Shown here: one piece after another, positions 17,672-26,117 of the stretch | How the letters are laid out: each line of letters starts with the position of its first letter | How positions within the stretch are numbered: position 1 is the stretch's first letter | NCBI RefSeq assembly: GCF_019904175.1 | Contig: NZ_CP061913.1 | Location: 6,324,001 to 6,388,000, forward strand | Direction: 5' to 3' | Length of the DNA stretch: 64,000 nucleotides | Source of the DNA: Dactylosporangium vinaceum | Lineage (GTDB): Bacteria; Actinomycetota; Actinomycetes; Mycobacteriales; Micromonosporaceae | Notes under the pieces: generated by a model | Seen by the model: only the letters and a program-made list of their open reading frames with translations | What the model was told of the DNA's origin: nothing | Databases searched by the model: none | Made by a program: the position numbers and the translations under genes

Positions 17672-18909
17672 TGATCGACGACATCGACGTGCACGAGTTG
17701 CGTGCGCTGACCGAGCCGCGGACCGCGTCGTCGCCCGAGGACCTGGCTACGCTCCGGCGCCGGGTCGTCACCGGCGTCAACGGGGCCGTCTCCGCCCGGC
17801 CACCACGGACCCGCCGCGCGTGGCTCGCCCCCGTCGCGACCGCCGCCGCCGCGCTCGCCGTCGTCACCGCGGTGGCGGTGGCGGTGAACCCGGGCGGCGG
17901 TGCCAACCAGCCGGGGCTGATCGTGGCGGGCACGGTGGCACTCGGCCGGCCGGTCGACCCGGCCGGCGCGCTGGCCGAGCTGGAGCGGGCCGCCGCCGGG
18001 ACCAGGCCGGTCAAGGCCGCCCCGACCGATCAGCTGCACCAGCACATTGAGATCACCGGCCTGTCCGTCGGCGGTCCGAGTGCGAGCCCCGCGTCACGGC
18101 AGGTGCTCGACGTCTGGTTCGAGGTCCAGGGCCTGATCACCCTCAGACGGCTCGACGGCAACGGCACCGACTCGCTGAACGCCGACGGCAAGCAACGCAC
18201 CGCGCAGGAGCGGGCCGACTTCGCCGCGAACGGGGCCGGGCCGGACCATCCCACGCCGGAGTGGCTGGGCGGGCTGTCCAGCAACCCGGACGTACTCATG
18301 CGGGAGCTCGGCTTTGTCGCGCCCACCGATGCGGCGGCGGCCGAGGCCCTGTGGAGCCAGGTGACCGGGTTCATGGTCCGGGTCGATCCGCTCCTGCCCA
18401 GCGGCGTGCGGGCCGCGCTGCTGAAGATGCTCGCCCGCACCGCCCGCTACGCCTTCGGGCACGAGGTCACGCTCGGCGGGCAGCGGCTGCTCGGCGTCGG
18501 GAGCCTGGGCGGCGGTACCGGCCGGCTCGTGCTGTTCGACCCGCGGACGGCCCGCGTCGTCGGGCGCGCGTTCCTGTCCGGCGGCCCGAGCCTCACGAGC
18601 CCGTCGCCGGCGGGCAGCTTCTCACCTGGGCCGGTCGTGACCCTCTCGGCGGGGCCGATCGTGACGGGGTCGGCGTGGCCGAGCGGTTCGGTAGTGCCGA
18701 GCGGTTCAGCGATGTCGAGCGGCTCGGTGGCGCCGAGCGGTTCGGCGGTGCCGAGCGGCTCGATGGGGCCGAGCGGTCCGCCCGGGCCGAGCGCCGGCGT
18801 GTCGAGTGTGCCGCCGCGGAGCTCGGGCACCTACAGCTACGGTCCAGGCCGTCAGTCGATGTCGATCCAGATGCAGTACCTGTACACGTACGAGGTCATC
18901 GCTTCCTGA
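17671..18909 (+). CDS. CU044_5270-family membrane protein, ECF sigma partner
   Basis: A 412-residue protein with a cytoplasmic N-terminus (about 1-45), one membrane span (WLAPVATAAAALAVVTAVAVAV, about 50-71) and a large external domain. In actinomycetes this family is typically encoded directly after an ECF sigma factor, as here with a one-base overlap, and is thought to sense or relay an envelope signal; an anti-sigma role is unproven. The external domain is interrupted near residues 305-385 by a low-complexity stretch with repeated PSGS units (18589-18825) before the conserved-looking C-terminal strand YGPGRQSMSIQMQYLYTYEV. The last 14 bases overlap the convergent methyltransferase gene. 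Confidence 0.8.
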   Translation: MIDDIDVHELRALTEPRTASSPEDLATLRRRVVTGVNGAVSARPPRTRRAWLAPVATAAAALAVVTAVAVAVNPGGGANQPGLIVAGTVALGRPVDPAGALAELERAAAGTRPVKAAPTDQLHQHIEITGLSVGGPSASPASRQVLDVWFEVQGLITLRRLDGNGTDSLNADGKQRTAQERADFAANGAGPDHPTPEWLGGLSSNPDVLMRELGFVAPTDAAAAEALWSQVTGFMVRVDPLLPSGVRAALLKMLARTARYAFGHEVTLGGQRLLGVGSLGGGTGRLVLFDPRTARVVGRAFLSGGPSLTSPSPAGSFSPGPVVTLSAGPIVTGSAWPSGSVVPSGSAMSSGSVAPSGSAVPSGSMGPSGPPGPSAGVSSVPPRSSGTYSYGPGRQSMSIQMQYLYTYEVIAS

Positions 18910-19486
18910 CCAGCAGCTGCACCCCACGGGCTTCATTGCCGTTCATGGTCGTGACGGTGAGCTCCTCCTCGCGCACAGTATCGAAGTCCTGGAGGAGCCC
19001 GCGCAGGTAGGGCCGATCGTGGTGGCGGCAGACAGCACCGTCACTCGTGGTGAAGACCCCGTCCGCGTCGTAGCGGGCGGGGTCGCCGTGCCGGAGCAGG
19101 TCGCTCACGTACAGCAGACCGCCCGGGCGCAGCACCCGCCCGGCCTCGGCGACAAGCGCCCGCTGGTCCTCGCGCCCCGGGACGCAGGTGAGGACCGCGA
19201 ACAGCAGCACCACGTCCACCGACCCCGTCTCGACCGGCACGTACGGTGGCTGCCGGATCAGCGTGAACGTCAGGTCCGGGCGCAGTGCCCGCCCGCGTTC
19301 GAGCAGCGCGGCCGAGATGTCGGCCCCGGCGACGTCGCTGAACCCGGCGTCGGCGAGCGCGGCCATGGTGCGGCCGTACCCGCACCCGTAATCGAACACC
19401 CGCGCCCCCGCCGGCAGCCACTCGATCCGCAGCGGATGCGTGAACGTCTTGGTGGCCCCGGGGCCGTTCCAGTAGTCGGCACTCAC
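18896..19486 (-). CDS. Class I SAM methyltransferase
   Basis: A 196-residue cytosolic methyltransferase: VFDYGCGYGRTMAALADAGF (motif I), GADISAALLERGR, VDVVLLFAVLTCVP and RVLRPGGLLYVSDLLRHGDP. The N-terminus SADYWNGPGATKTFTHPL fits a class that methylates small metabolites; the substrate is unknown. Its GTG start overlaps the stop of the decayed upstream gene (GTGA), indicating that it was once the second gene of a coupled pair. Whether it still has a promoter is unclear. Confidence 0.82.
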   Translation of the reverse strand: MSADYWNGPGATKTFTHPLRIEWLPAGARVFDYGCGYGRTMAALADAGFSDVAGADISAALLERGRALRPDLTFTLIRQPPYVPVETGSVDVVLLFAVLTCVPGREDQRALVAEAGRVLRPGGLLYVSDLLRHGDPARYDADGVFTTSDGAVCRHHDRPYLRGLLQDFDTVREEELTVTTMNGNEARGVQLLVRKR

Positions 19487-19735
19487 GGCAGCAGGCTCCT
19501 CACAAATACGCGGAGGCCCTCACGGTAGATGTCCCGGACGGCGCTGCGGGGCCAGTCGTCACCGATCGCAGCCAGGTTCGACAGCTCCGCTGCCGGCCAC
19601 GCGAACCGGCCGGACACCGTCGAGGACATCCGTCTCCACCGTCGTCGGCGGGCCGGCCGGCAGAGCGGGCGCGCACCATGACCTCGCCGACGATGTAGCA
19701 CCAGAGGTGCCGGAAGACGTCGACCGACTCCTGCG
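19483..19735 (-). pseudogene. Frameshifted C-terminal remnant, possibly a TetR-like regulator
   Basis: Two reading frames carry what looks like one protein tail. SVDVFRHLWCYIVGEVMVRA is encoded at about 19727-19630, and MSSTVSGRFAWPAAELSNLA through REGLRVFVRSLLP continues in another frame from about 19629 to the stop at 19483. The alternation of aromatic and hydrophobic helix residues resembles the ligand-binding domain of TetR-type regulators, but no DNA-binding N-terminus remains. The 5' part is replaced by repetitive DNA. Identity is a guess; the frameshift and truncation are better supported. Confidence 0.45.
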
Positions 19736-19757
19736 CGCCGCAGCCTGCCCGACGCCG

Positions 19758-19823
19758 GCCTATGCCATCACTCCCCGCTGCCTGAAGCAGGCCTATGCCA
19801 TCGCTCCTCGCCGCCTGAAGCAG
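19758..19823. repeat. 33-bp tandem duplication
   Basis: Two adjacent 33-bp copies (19758-19790 and 19791-19823) beginning GCCTATGCCATC and ending CCTGAAGCAG, differing at three positions. They lie immediately upstream of the regulator remnant and may be part of the event that disrupted it. Confidence 0.85.
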
Positions 19824-19995
19824 GCCTCCGTCCGGCTCTGTTTCCGTGAGTGGACGGCCGGCCGCAGGACCGCCAGCGCACGCCGGAGCCGGGTCGGTGG
19901 CCGCCCGCAGTGGCTGCGCGCCGCAGGCTTCGGTGCGGGGCAGGAGCAGCTTGCGGGCGTGCATGATGCCACAACTATCTGTCCGCACTCATACG

Positions 19996-20503
19996 AACAT
20001 TCCTCACGCGCTCGGCGCCATCCTAGCCACCGCGGGCATGTCGACGCTTGTCTTCGAGGTTGGGCGGACGGATCGTCATCCGTGGACGTCCCCGGTCACG
20101 CTCACCACACTCGCTGGAACGGCGGTCCTGCCCGACAGGTCGTCGGGTCGCCACCCACGGCGTCGCGACCCACGGCGTCGGCACCCGTGGCGTCGCCGCC
20201 CACGAGACGGGCACCGCATCGGGGGTGCTGAACGGCTCCCGGCGGCCCGGCGCGTCCCCGGGCTGGCCCGCACTCGGCACCGCGGCTGGTGAGCGCACCG
20301 GCACCGCCACGACCCCGGCGGCGCTCAATGCCAGCTCCGCGCTCGGTTTCACGCTGGGTGCCCTCCTCCTCACCGCAGCCGCAGTGCTCGCGGTGCTCGT
20401 CCTTCGCCGTATCGATGCCCTCGCGGCCGCTCCGGAGCCCACCGCGGTCGCCCCGGAGCCGCTACCCTGTCCGGCATGTACCGACCTGGCCGGATCGCGA
20501 TGA
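19996..20503 (+). pseudogene. Decayed MFS (DHA2-type) transporter fragments
   Basis: Two pieces in different frames resemble a DHA2 exporter. The first (about 19996-20150) reads HALGAILATAGMSTLVFEVG then HPWTSPVTLTTLAGTAVL, typical of the segment after the sixth or seventh span. The second (about 20320-20503) reads ALGFTLGALLLTAAAVLAVL then VLRRIDALAAAPEP, typical of the last span and tail. The middle of the gene is missing, and a 15-bp tandem repeat (20153-20197) lies between the pieces. Together with the opposed regulator remnant this looks like a dead regulator/efflux pair. Only manual resemblance supports this. Confidence 0.45.
20153..20197. repeat. 15-bp tandem repeat, three copies
   Basis: ACCCACGGCGTCGCG, ACCCACGGCGTCGGC and ACCCGTGGCGTCGCC lie head to tail inside the decayed transporter region. 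The period is a multiple of three. Confidence 0.8.
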
Positions 20504-21030
20504 CAGTGAGTGGAGGCATCGTACTCTCAGTGAGCCTCATCCCGTGGTTCTGGACCGCCACCGCAGTGGGCGACAAGGTCGGCGAGCACACGGAGTACGA
20601 CACCGCGAACGCCTGGCAGGCGTCGACTTGGTGGGCGATTGCCGTGGGGCTGGCGGTGGTCGCGGCCGTCGCCGCCGCCGCCCGCTCCGACCGACGCTGG
20701 GTGACCGACCCAGCACTCGCTGCAACCGCGGTGGCGCTGGGCATTGTCGTCTGGCAGTGGCAGGGCATCCCGGGCCTGCACGACCAGACGAGTGCGCACG
20801 GCGGCCTCGGCTGGTTCGCCGCCGGCCCCGACGACCCGGAGGTCGGCGAGATCGTTCGGGACAACCTGGTGCGGGTCGACATCGACGGCCTCTACCAGGA
20901 CGTCACCTGGGGCCTCTACCTCGGGATCGCGGCCCTGGCCGGGCAGTGCCTCATCCTCGCCGTGCGCACCCTGCCCAGCCGCCGTCCCGACCGCCCCGAC
21001 GGCGCGCCATCACACCCACGCACCGACTGA
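20476..21030 (+). CDS. Small Trp-rich integral membrane protein, unknown function
   Basis: A 184-residue protein with about four membrane spans: VSGGIVLSVSLIPWFWTATA, AIAVGLAVVAAVAAAA, ALAATAVALGIVVWQW and GLYLGIAALAGQCLILAVRT. A polar loop between spans 3 and 4 carries GLGWFAAGPDDPEVGEIV. No family is recognised. Its 5' end overlaps the tail of the decayed transporter by 28 bases in another frame, so it probably uses its own promoter within that remnant. Codon bias is clearly coding. Confidence 0.65.
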   Translation: MYRPGRIAMTVSGGIVLSVSLIPWFWTATAVGDKVGEHTEYDTANAWQASTWWAIAVGLAVVAAVAAAARSDRRWVTDPALAATAVALGIVVWQWQGIPGLHDQTSAHGGLGWFAAGPDDPEVGEIVRDNLVRVDIDGLYQDVTWGLYLGIAALAGQCLILAVRTLPSRRPDRPDGAPSHPRTD

Positions 21031-21312
21031 CCGGCGCGGCGCTCACGTCACCGACGGCGCGGAATGGGTCACGTTGGCGGGTTATCGCACCCGACGACGC
21101 ACAGCCGCACCTACGCACCCGACGACCGACCCCGCGCTCACGTCGCGGACTCACGTCGCGGGCGATGCGGCGCTCACGTCGCGGGCGGTGCCGAGCGGTC
21201 ACGTTCACGGCGTAGCGCACCGACAGCGCGCAACCACACGCACGCACCGGCTGAACGGAGCGGCGCTCACGTCACCGGCGGTGCGGAGCGGTCGCGGTCG
21301 CGGCGTAGCGCC
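21020..21312. repeat. Three diverged copies of a 60-70-bp element, one overlapping a gene's 3' end
   Basis: The element GCGGCGCTCACGTCACCGGC followed by GGTGCGGAGCGGTC occurs from about 21020, 21164 and 21244, with additional CTCACGTCGCGG partials between. The last copy extends into the final codons of the flippase-like gene (stop at 21267). The intervening DNA has no coding signal. Confidence 0.65.
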
Positions 21313-22316
21313 ACGGCCGCGATGCCTCCGATCGGGATGAGGATCCAGGTGGAGAGCACGCGATAGGTCAGGACCGCCGCCGTCGCCCCGGCCACCGTGG
21401 CCCCGGCGGTCGTCAGCCCGGCCACGAGCGCGGTCTCGACGACGCCGACCCCGCCCGGCGTCAGCGGCACCTGCCGTACGATCTGCACGCTCAGGTAGAT
21501 CCCGGCCATCGCGGCCACCCCGACCGGCAGATGCAGCGCCTCGGCCACCGCGACCAGGCAGAGGAGGTCGGTCAGCCACTTCGCCGTCGCGTACACGAGC
21601 GCAAACACCCAGTCACCGGCCCGCAGTTCGGCCCCGGCGCGCCAGGCGTCGCGACCCGCGCGCAGCACGGACTGTAACGCCACCGTCACCCGCTTGCCGG
21701 TGTCTTTCGCTGGGCCGGTGGCGGCCGGGCGGCGGGCAAGGCGACGGCCGACCAGGATGGCGGCGACGGTCACGGCGGTCATGCCCGCGACCACGGCGAG
21801 TGGCCGCCAGGTCAGCAGATCGTCCGACGAGCGGGTCAGCAGCGCCAGGCCGCCGCCCGCGAACAGCAGGCCCAGTCCCCCGATCGAGGCCAGCCCGGAC
21901 ACGATCGCCGAGGCCGCGGACGCCTCCCGGGTCGCGCCCCCGCGCTGGTACTCACGGATCGTGAACGCCGTGGACACCGCCGGACCGGCCGGCATGGAGA
22001 TCGACAGCGCGGTCCCGGCGAGCGTGATGGCCATGATGTGGCCACGCGTGAGGTGGGCGCCGAGGCTGTTGAGCAGGCGCCGCTGCTGCAGTGCGAACGC
22101 CTCGATCGACACCGCCTGCAGGACCGCGGCCAGCAGGATCCAGCCGTAGTTCGCACCGGCCAGCGCCCCGAGGATGTCCTGCGGCGCCGGGAGCCGCCCA
22201 CGCAGGCCGATTACGGAGAGCGCCAGGACGATTACGCCGACCACCGCGAGTCGCACCCACCGGCGGCGCCGGCGCGGCACGGCCGGTGGCGCGAGCTCGG
22301 GCGAGGGCGCGGACAT
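21267..22316 (-). CDS. Lysylphosphatidylglycerol synthase/flippase-like (UPF0104) membrane protein
   Basis: A 349-residue integral membrane protein with about eight spans matching the flippase-like domain of MprF and its stand-alone UPF0104 relatives. Family-typical stretches are SIEAFALQQRRLL, TLAGTALSISMPAGPAVS and QVPLTPGGVGVVETALVAGL. There is no C-terminal aminoacyltransferase domain, so it is predicted to move or handle a lipid rather than aminoacylate it. ATG at 22316 is chosen because the basic-hydrophobic N-terminus follows; an in-frame ATG is four codons upstream. The last codons fall within a repeated element. Confidence 0.85.
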   Translation of the reverse strand: MSAPSPELAPPAVPRRRRRWVRLAVVGVIVLALSVIGLRGRLPAPQDILGALAGANYGWILLAAVLQAVSIEAFALQQRRLLNSLGAHLTRGHIMAITLAGTALSISMPAGPAVSTAFTIREYQRGGATREASAASAIVSGLASIGGLGLLFAGGGLALLTRSSDDLLTWRPLAVVAGMTAVTVAAILVGRRLARRPAATGPAKDTGKRVTVALQSVLRAGRDAWRAGAELRAGDWVFALVYATAKWLTDLLCLVAVAEALHLPVGVAAMAGIYLSVQIVRQVPLTPGGVGVVETALVAGLTTAGATVAGATAAVLTYRVLSTWILIPIGGIAAVALRRDRDRSAPPVT

Positions 22317-23035
22317 GCGTCCGATCATCCCAAACCCGCCCGCGCGCGTCCGCACCTCGACGGCGTGGTAGGCGTCTCAACCCGCTGATCAGCGAATTAC
22401 CGGATTGCCGACATACGGCAAACGCAATCCAGCAATCCAGCACCGGCCGACCCAGCGATCCAACGCCGACCGCCCCAGCAATCCAACGCCGGCCGCCCCA
22501 ACGATCGGGCACCGCCGACTCAGCAATCCGGCACCGGCCGGCGCGGACGTGACCCGGCAATGCAGCACCGACCGACCCAGCGATCAGGCACCGCCGACTC
22601 AGCAATCCGGCACCGGCCGGCGCGGACGTGACCCGGCAATGCAGCACCGACCGACCCAGCGATCAGGCACCGCCGACCCGGCAATCCGGCACCGGCCGGC
22701 GCGGCAATCCGGCACGAGCCGGAACAGCACTCCGACGCCGACCCAGCAAGACGGCACCGGCCAGCGCGGCGATCAGGCGTCGTCGGGCCCAGCGATCCGG
22801 TCCGGCCGCCGCGGCGATCGAGCATCGTCGGGCCAAGCGAATCCGCACCGGCCGGTGCGGAATCCGGCTTAGGCCGGTGCGGAATCCGGCTCAGGCCGGT
22901 GCGAATCTGGCTCAGGCCGGTGCAAAATACGGCTCCGGCCGGGCCGGCGGTCCGGTCCGGCGGGTTTCGTCAGACGGCTTTCGCGACCAACACGTGACGG
23001 CCGGTTGCTGTCCGGTTGGAAAAGATCCGATATCG
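22317..23035. repeat. About 510-bp minisatellite region upstream of the Ser/Thr kinase
   Basis: From about 22425 to 22945 the DNA is built of units of roughly 22 bp (CAGCAATCCGGCACCGGCCG-like). Two 79-bp higher-order copies (22509-22587 and 22588-22666) look identical, and a third partial starts at 22667. From about 22852 the unit appears in reverse complement (GGCCGGTGCGGAATCCGGCT), so the array changes orientation at an 18-bp palindrome CCGCACCGGCCGGTGCGG (22843-22860). Open frames cross it but show no domain. The last about 90 bp hold the kinase promoter. Confidence 0.8.
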
Positions 23036-24508
23036 ATGTGTACCGTGCTGGCGGTGGACGTGAGCGAACCCGGCGGCGAGGCCCAGGTTCTGGGCGGGCG
23101 ATACCGCCTCGACGACATCCTCGGTGTCGGCGGCATGTCGGTGGTGTGGCAGGCACACGACGGTGTCCTCGGCCGCGCGGTCGCGGTCAAGCTGCTCTCC
23201 GGCCGGTACGCGGCCGACGAGCGCTCCCGGCGCCGCATCCGCAAGGAGGCGCGGGCCGCGGCCGCCCTCTCGCACCCGAACGTCGCCCAGGTGTATGACT
23301 TCGGCGAGGCGGAGGAGGACGGCGCCCCGGTCCCCTACGTGGTGATGGAGCTCGTCCCCGGCCCCACCCTGGCCCAGCGGATGAAGTCCGGGCCGGTCCT
23401 GCCGTCCGAGGCCCTGACCGTCTGCGCCGAGATCGCCGCCGGCCTGGCCGCCGCGCACGCCATCGACCTGGTCCACCTCGACGTCAAGCCGGCGAACGTC
23501 ATCCTCGCCCCGTCCGGCGCCAAACTCGTCGACTTCGGCATCGCCGCCGCGGCGGGCCCCATCGCGCTGAACGACACCGACGCGTCCGGGCGCCCGCTGT
23601 TCGGCACCCCGCATTACCTGGCCCCGGAGCGGCTGACCGCGGAAGGGCCGGTCACGCCCGCCTCGGACGTGTACTCCCTGGGCGTCCTGCTCTTCAAACT
23701 GCTTGCCGGCACCCTCCCGTGGCCCGTCGACGGCGAGGGCGGGATCTTCGACGCCCACCTCAACCGCGTGGCCGCGCCCCTCCCGCCCATTGCCGGGGTG
23801 CCGCCCGAGGTCGGCGAGGTGGTCCGCCGCTGCCTGGCCAAGCATCCCGGCTCGCGCCCGACGGCCGAGGAGGTGGCCACGGCCCTCGGCGCCACCCCGC
23901 TGGTGCACCGCCAGCCGTCCCGCCTGCGCCGGGCCCTGGTCGTGACCGCTGCCGCCGTCGGCGGGGGCACCGCCGCCACGGTCCTGGCCTGGGCGCTGGC
24001 CACTGCCCCCGGCAACCACGCCGCCCAGCCCGAGGCCGGCTCCCGCCCGAGCGCCGACGGCACCGCCGCCGCCAACCCGACGGGCGCGGCGGCCCAGCCG
24101 GCCGCCACCGGCACCGTCACGGTGGCCCCGGGCCCGGGCGGCGGCACCCCGCCGACCGGCCTGTCCCCCGTCCTGCCCGCCGGCAACCCGACCACGACAA
24201 CGGCCGCCCCGGGCCCGACCGCCACGACGGCCACCACCCGGGCCGCCGACCCGACGACGACAGCGCCGCCGGCGGGCGGCTCGGGGACGCAGACGTTCAG
24301 CTCCGAGGGCGGCACCGTCACGGCCGAGTGCACGGCCGACGACCAGGCCCACGTCACGTCCTCGTCCCCGACGCGGCCGTACAAGGTCGACGACCAGCAG
24401 CCCGGCCCGGCCTCCTCGGCCACCGTCACCTTCCGCCACGGCAACACCCGGGTGACGGTCACCGTCACCTGCAGCAACGGCACCCCGACCGCGGCCACCA
24501 CCGGCTGA
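23036..24508 (+). CDS. Receptor-like Ser/Thr protein kinase (PknB type)
   Basis: A 490-residue membrane kinase. The catalytic domain (about 22-285) has the P-loop GVGGMSVVW, the Lys motif VAVKLL, the catalytic loop HLDVKPANV near residue 145, DFG at about 167 and YLAPER. The usual HRD Arg is Leu, which suggests weak dependence on activation-loop phosphorylation. One span lies at about 300-323, followed by an Ala/Pro/Thr-rich external linker and a C-terminal domain with two Cys that could pair; no PASTA repeats are seen. ATG at 23036 follows a GGAAAAG stretch. The gene stands alone behind the minisatellite. Confidence 0.9.
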   Translation: MCTVLAVDVSEPGGEAQVLGGRYRLDDILGVGGMSVVWQAHDGVLGRAVAVKLLSGRYAADERSRRRIRKEARAAAALSHPNVAQVYDFGEAEEDGAPVPYVVMELVPGPTLAQRMKSGPVLPSEALTVCAEIAAGLAAAHAIDLVHLDVKPANVILAPSGAKLVDFGIAAAAGPIALNDTDASGRPLFGTPHYLAPERLTAEGPVTPASDVYSLGVLLFKLLAGTLPWPVDGEGGIFDAHLNRVAAPLPPIAGVPPEVGEVVRRCLAKHPGSRPTAEEVATALGATPLVHRQPSRLRRALVVTAAAVGGGTAATVLAWALATAPGNHAAQPEAGSRPSADGTAAANPTGAAAQPAATGTVTVAPGPGGGTPPTGLSPVLPAGNPTTTTAAPGPTATTATTRAADPTTTAPPAGGSGTQTFSSEGGTVTAECTADDQAHVTSSSPTRPYKVDDQQPGPASSATVTFRHGNTRVTVTVTCSNGTPTAATTG

Positions 24509-24526
24509 CCGGCGCGCCGCCCACCG

Positions 24527-25348
24527 TCAGGCGTGGCCGGGCGGATCGGTGATCGGCAGGGCGATGAGGGTGAAGCGGCTGGTCAGGTCGGGGAGGATGG
24601 TTCGCAGCGCGGCGACCGTCTGGGGGCCGGCGCCGTCGTGGAGGAGGACTATCGAGCCCGGTCGGGTGTTCGTCAGGACGTTGTGGATGATCGACTGGAC
24701 GCCGGGGCCGCGCCAGTCCTGGGGGTCCACGGTCCAGTAGATCGAGGTCATGCCCATGCCCGCGGCCATGTTCACCACGTGCGGGGCGAAGTTGCCGCCG
24801 GGGGCGCGGTAGTAGCAGATCGGGGCGCCGGGAACGGCCGCGTGGATGGCGTCGTTGGTGCGCTGGAGCTCGCTGCGGATGCGCTCGGCGGGGCGGCTCG
24901 GGAGCATCTCGTCGTGGGTCCAGGTGTGGTTGCACAGGGTGTGTCCCTCGGCGACCATGCGCTGCACCAGGGCGGCGCGCGCGGCGACCTGGTGGCCGAC
25001 CATGCAGAACGTCGCTTTGACGTGGTACTGGGCCAGCAGATCCAGCACCGCCGGCGTGTCGTCCCACGGGCCGTCGTCGAAGGTCAGCGCGACAGCCGAC
25101 GAGCCGGTGGTCCGCAGCGAGCCGGCCGGGCCGGTGCCGGGGGTCGCGGCGGGTGCCGGGGCCGAGGCGGAGGCCGACGCAGCGGGTGCCGAGGAAGGCG
25201 ACGGTGACGAGGCGGACGCGGTGTCGTGGCGGACGGCCAGCGGGACCGAGCTGAGCGCACCCGCCGGGCGCGACGCCACCCCGCTGCTGCCGCCGAGCGC
25301 CAGCACCAGGACGGCCAACGCGAATACGGCTGTGCGGCGCCAGGGCAC
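24527..25348 (-). CDS. Secreted polysaccharide deacetylase (CE4, NodB fold)
   Basis: A 273-residue exported deacetylase acting on N-acetylated glycans such as chitooligomers or peptidoglycan. A signal peptide (about 1-30) and an Ala/Pro/Ser-rich linker (about 45-75) precede the NodB domain. All five CE4 motifs are visible: TFDDGPWDD, HTWTH, RAPGGN, DPQDW and LLHDG, so catalysis and the metal triad Asp-His-His look intact. It starts with GTG and is convergent with the kinase gene, 18 bp apart. Which glycan it acts on is not evident. Confidence 0.92.
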   Translation of the reverse strand: MPWRRTAVFALAVLVLALGGSSGVASRPAGALSSVPLAVRHDTASASSPSPSSAPAASASASAPAPAATPGTGPAGSLRTTGSSAVALTFDDGPWDDTPAVLDLLAQYHVKATFCMVGHQVAARAALVQRMVAEGHTLCNHTWTHDEMLPSRPAERIRSELQRTNDAIHAAVPGAPICYYRAPGGNFAPHVVNMAAGMGMTSIYWTVDPQDWRGPGVQSIIHNVLTNTRPGSIVLLHDGAGPQTVAALRTILPDLTSRFTLIALPITDPPGHA

Positions 25349-25401
25349 GGATGAACTCCACGGTAGGTGTCGCGCGAAATCGCCGCCACTCTACAAGAGG
25401 T

Positions 25402-25971
25402 TCAGCCCACGCCGGTGGCCGGGCGCCCGCCGCCCCGCGGGTCGCCCAGGAGTTCGGCGAACAGGGCCCGGTAGTGCATGAGCGCCTGGCGCAGCTGCTC
25501 CGTGGAGGCCAGGCCGCGCTCGTTGTACCGGCTGATCTCGTGGGCCTCGCGGTAGTGACCGATGGTCTGCGCGTGCTCGACGCTCAGGTCCTCGGCGCGG
25601 GTGTCGAAGTCCTCGACGGGGTAGCCGCGATCGACCATGACCCGGGTGACGAGCTCGTCGGCCTCGCGGGTGGCGGCGCGCGGGGCCTCGGCGAAGTGGG
25701 CCTGCGTCTGCTGCCACTCGGCGGCGTACTGCTCGCGCTGGTTCGGGTCGAGCTCCCGCAGCGTCAGCTCGTCGTGGCGCTGCTCGCGATGCCGGAGGTT
25801 GCGTTCGGCCTTGCGCCGGTTGGGCTGCTCCGTGATCGTCCGGTCGTACTCGGGGCCGAACCGCTGCCGCAGTGCCTGCGTGCGGCGGTGCCGGGCCACC
25901 GCCGTCGCCACCGCGGCGACGACGACCAGCACGATGACGATGGCGGCGAGGGTGGTGGCGGTGGTCGACAT
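25402..25971 (-). CDS. Single-span membrane protein of a widespread uncharacterised family
   Basis: A 189-residue protein: an N-terminal membrane segment (about 8-27) and a cytoplasmic, highly charged helical part. The stretch LRQRFGPEYDRTITEQ, with VMVDRGYPVEDFDTRAEDLS and RQALMHYRALFAELL, is characteristic of a conserved hypothetical family found in actinobacteria and proteobacteria, often next to stress genes; its function is unknown. ATG at 25971 is chosen because the family begins there; an in-frame GTG lies six codons upstream. It is isolated. Confidence 0.75.
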   Translation of the reverse strand: MSTTATTLAAIVIVLVVVAAVATAVARHRRTQALRQRFGPEYDRTITEQPNRRKAERNLRHREQRHDELTLRELDPNQREQYAAEWQQTQAHFAEAPRAATREADELVTRVMVDRGYPVEDFDTRAEDLSVEHAQTIGHYREAHEISRYNERGLASTEQLRQALMHYRALFAELLGDPRGGGRPATGVG

Positions 25972-26117
25972 ACCACCGACGCTAACCACCCGGGGTCAGG
26001 CCGGGCCTCACCCGGGATGGTGGGCCGCGGTCTGCGGGGGCACGGCCGGCCCGCGGACCGGGCCCAGACCGACGTCGGGACGCCCGCGCCGACGATGACG
26101 ATCCGGGGCGCGCCGCC

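Noticed and set aside
22405..22945. CRISPR-like array
   Set aside because: Units are contiguous, without unique spacers, change orientation and have no cas genes nearby; it is a minisatellite.
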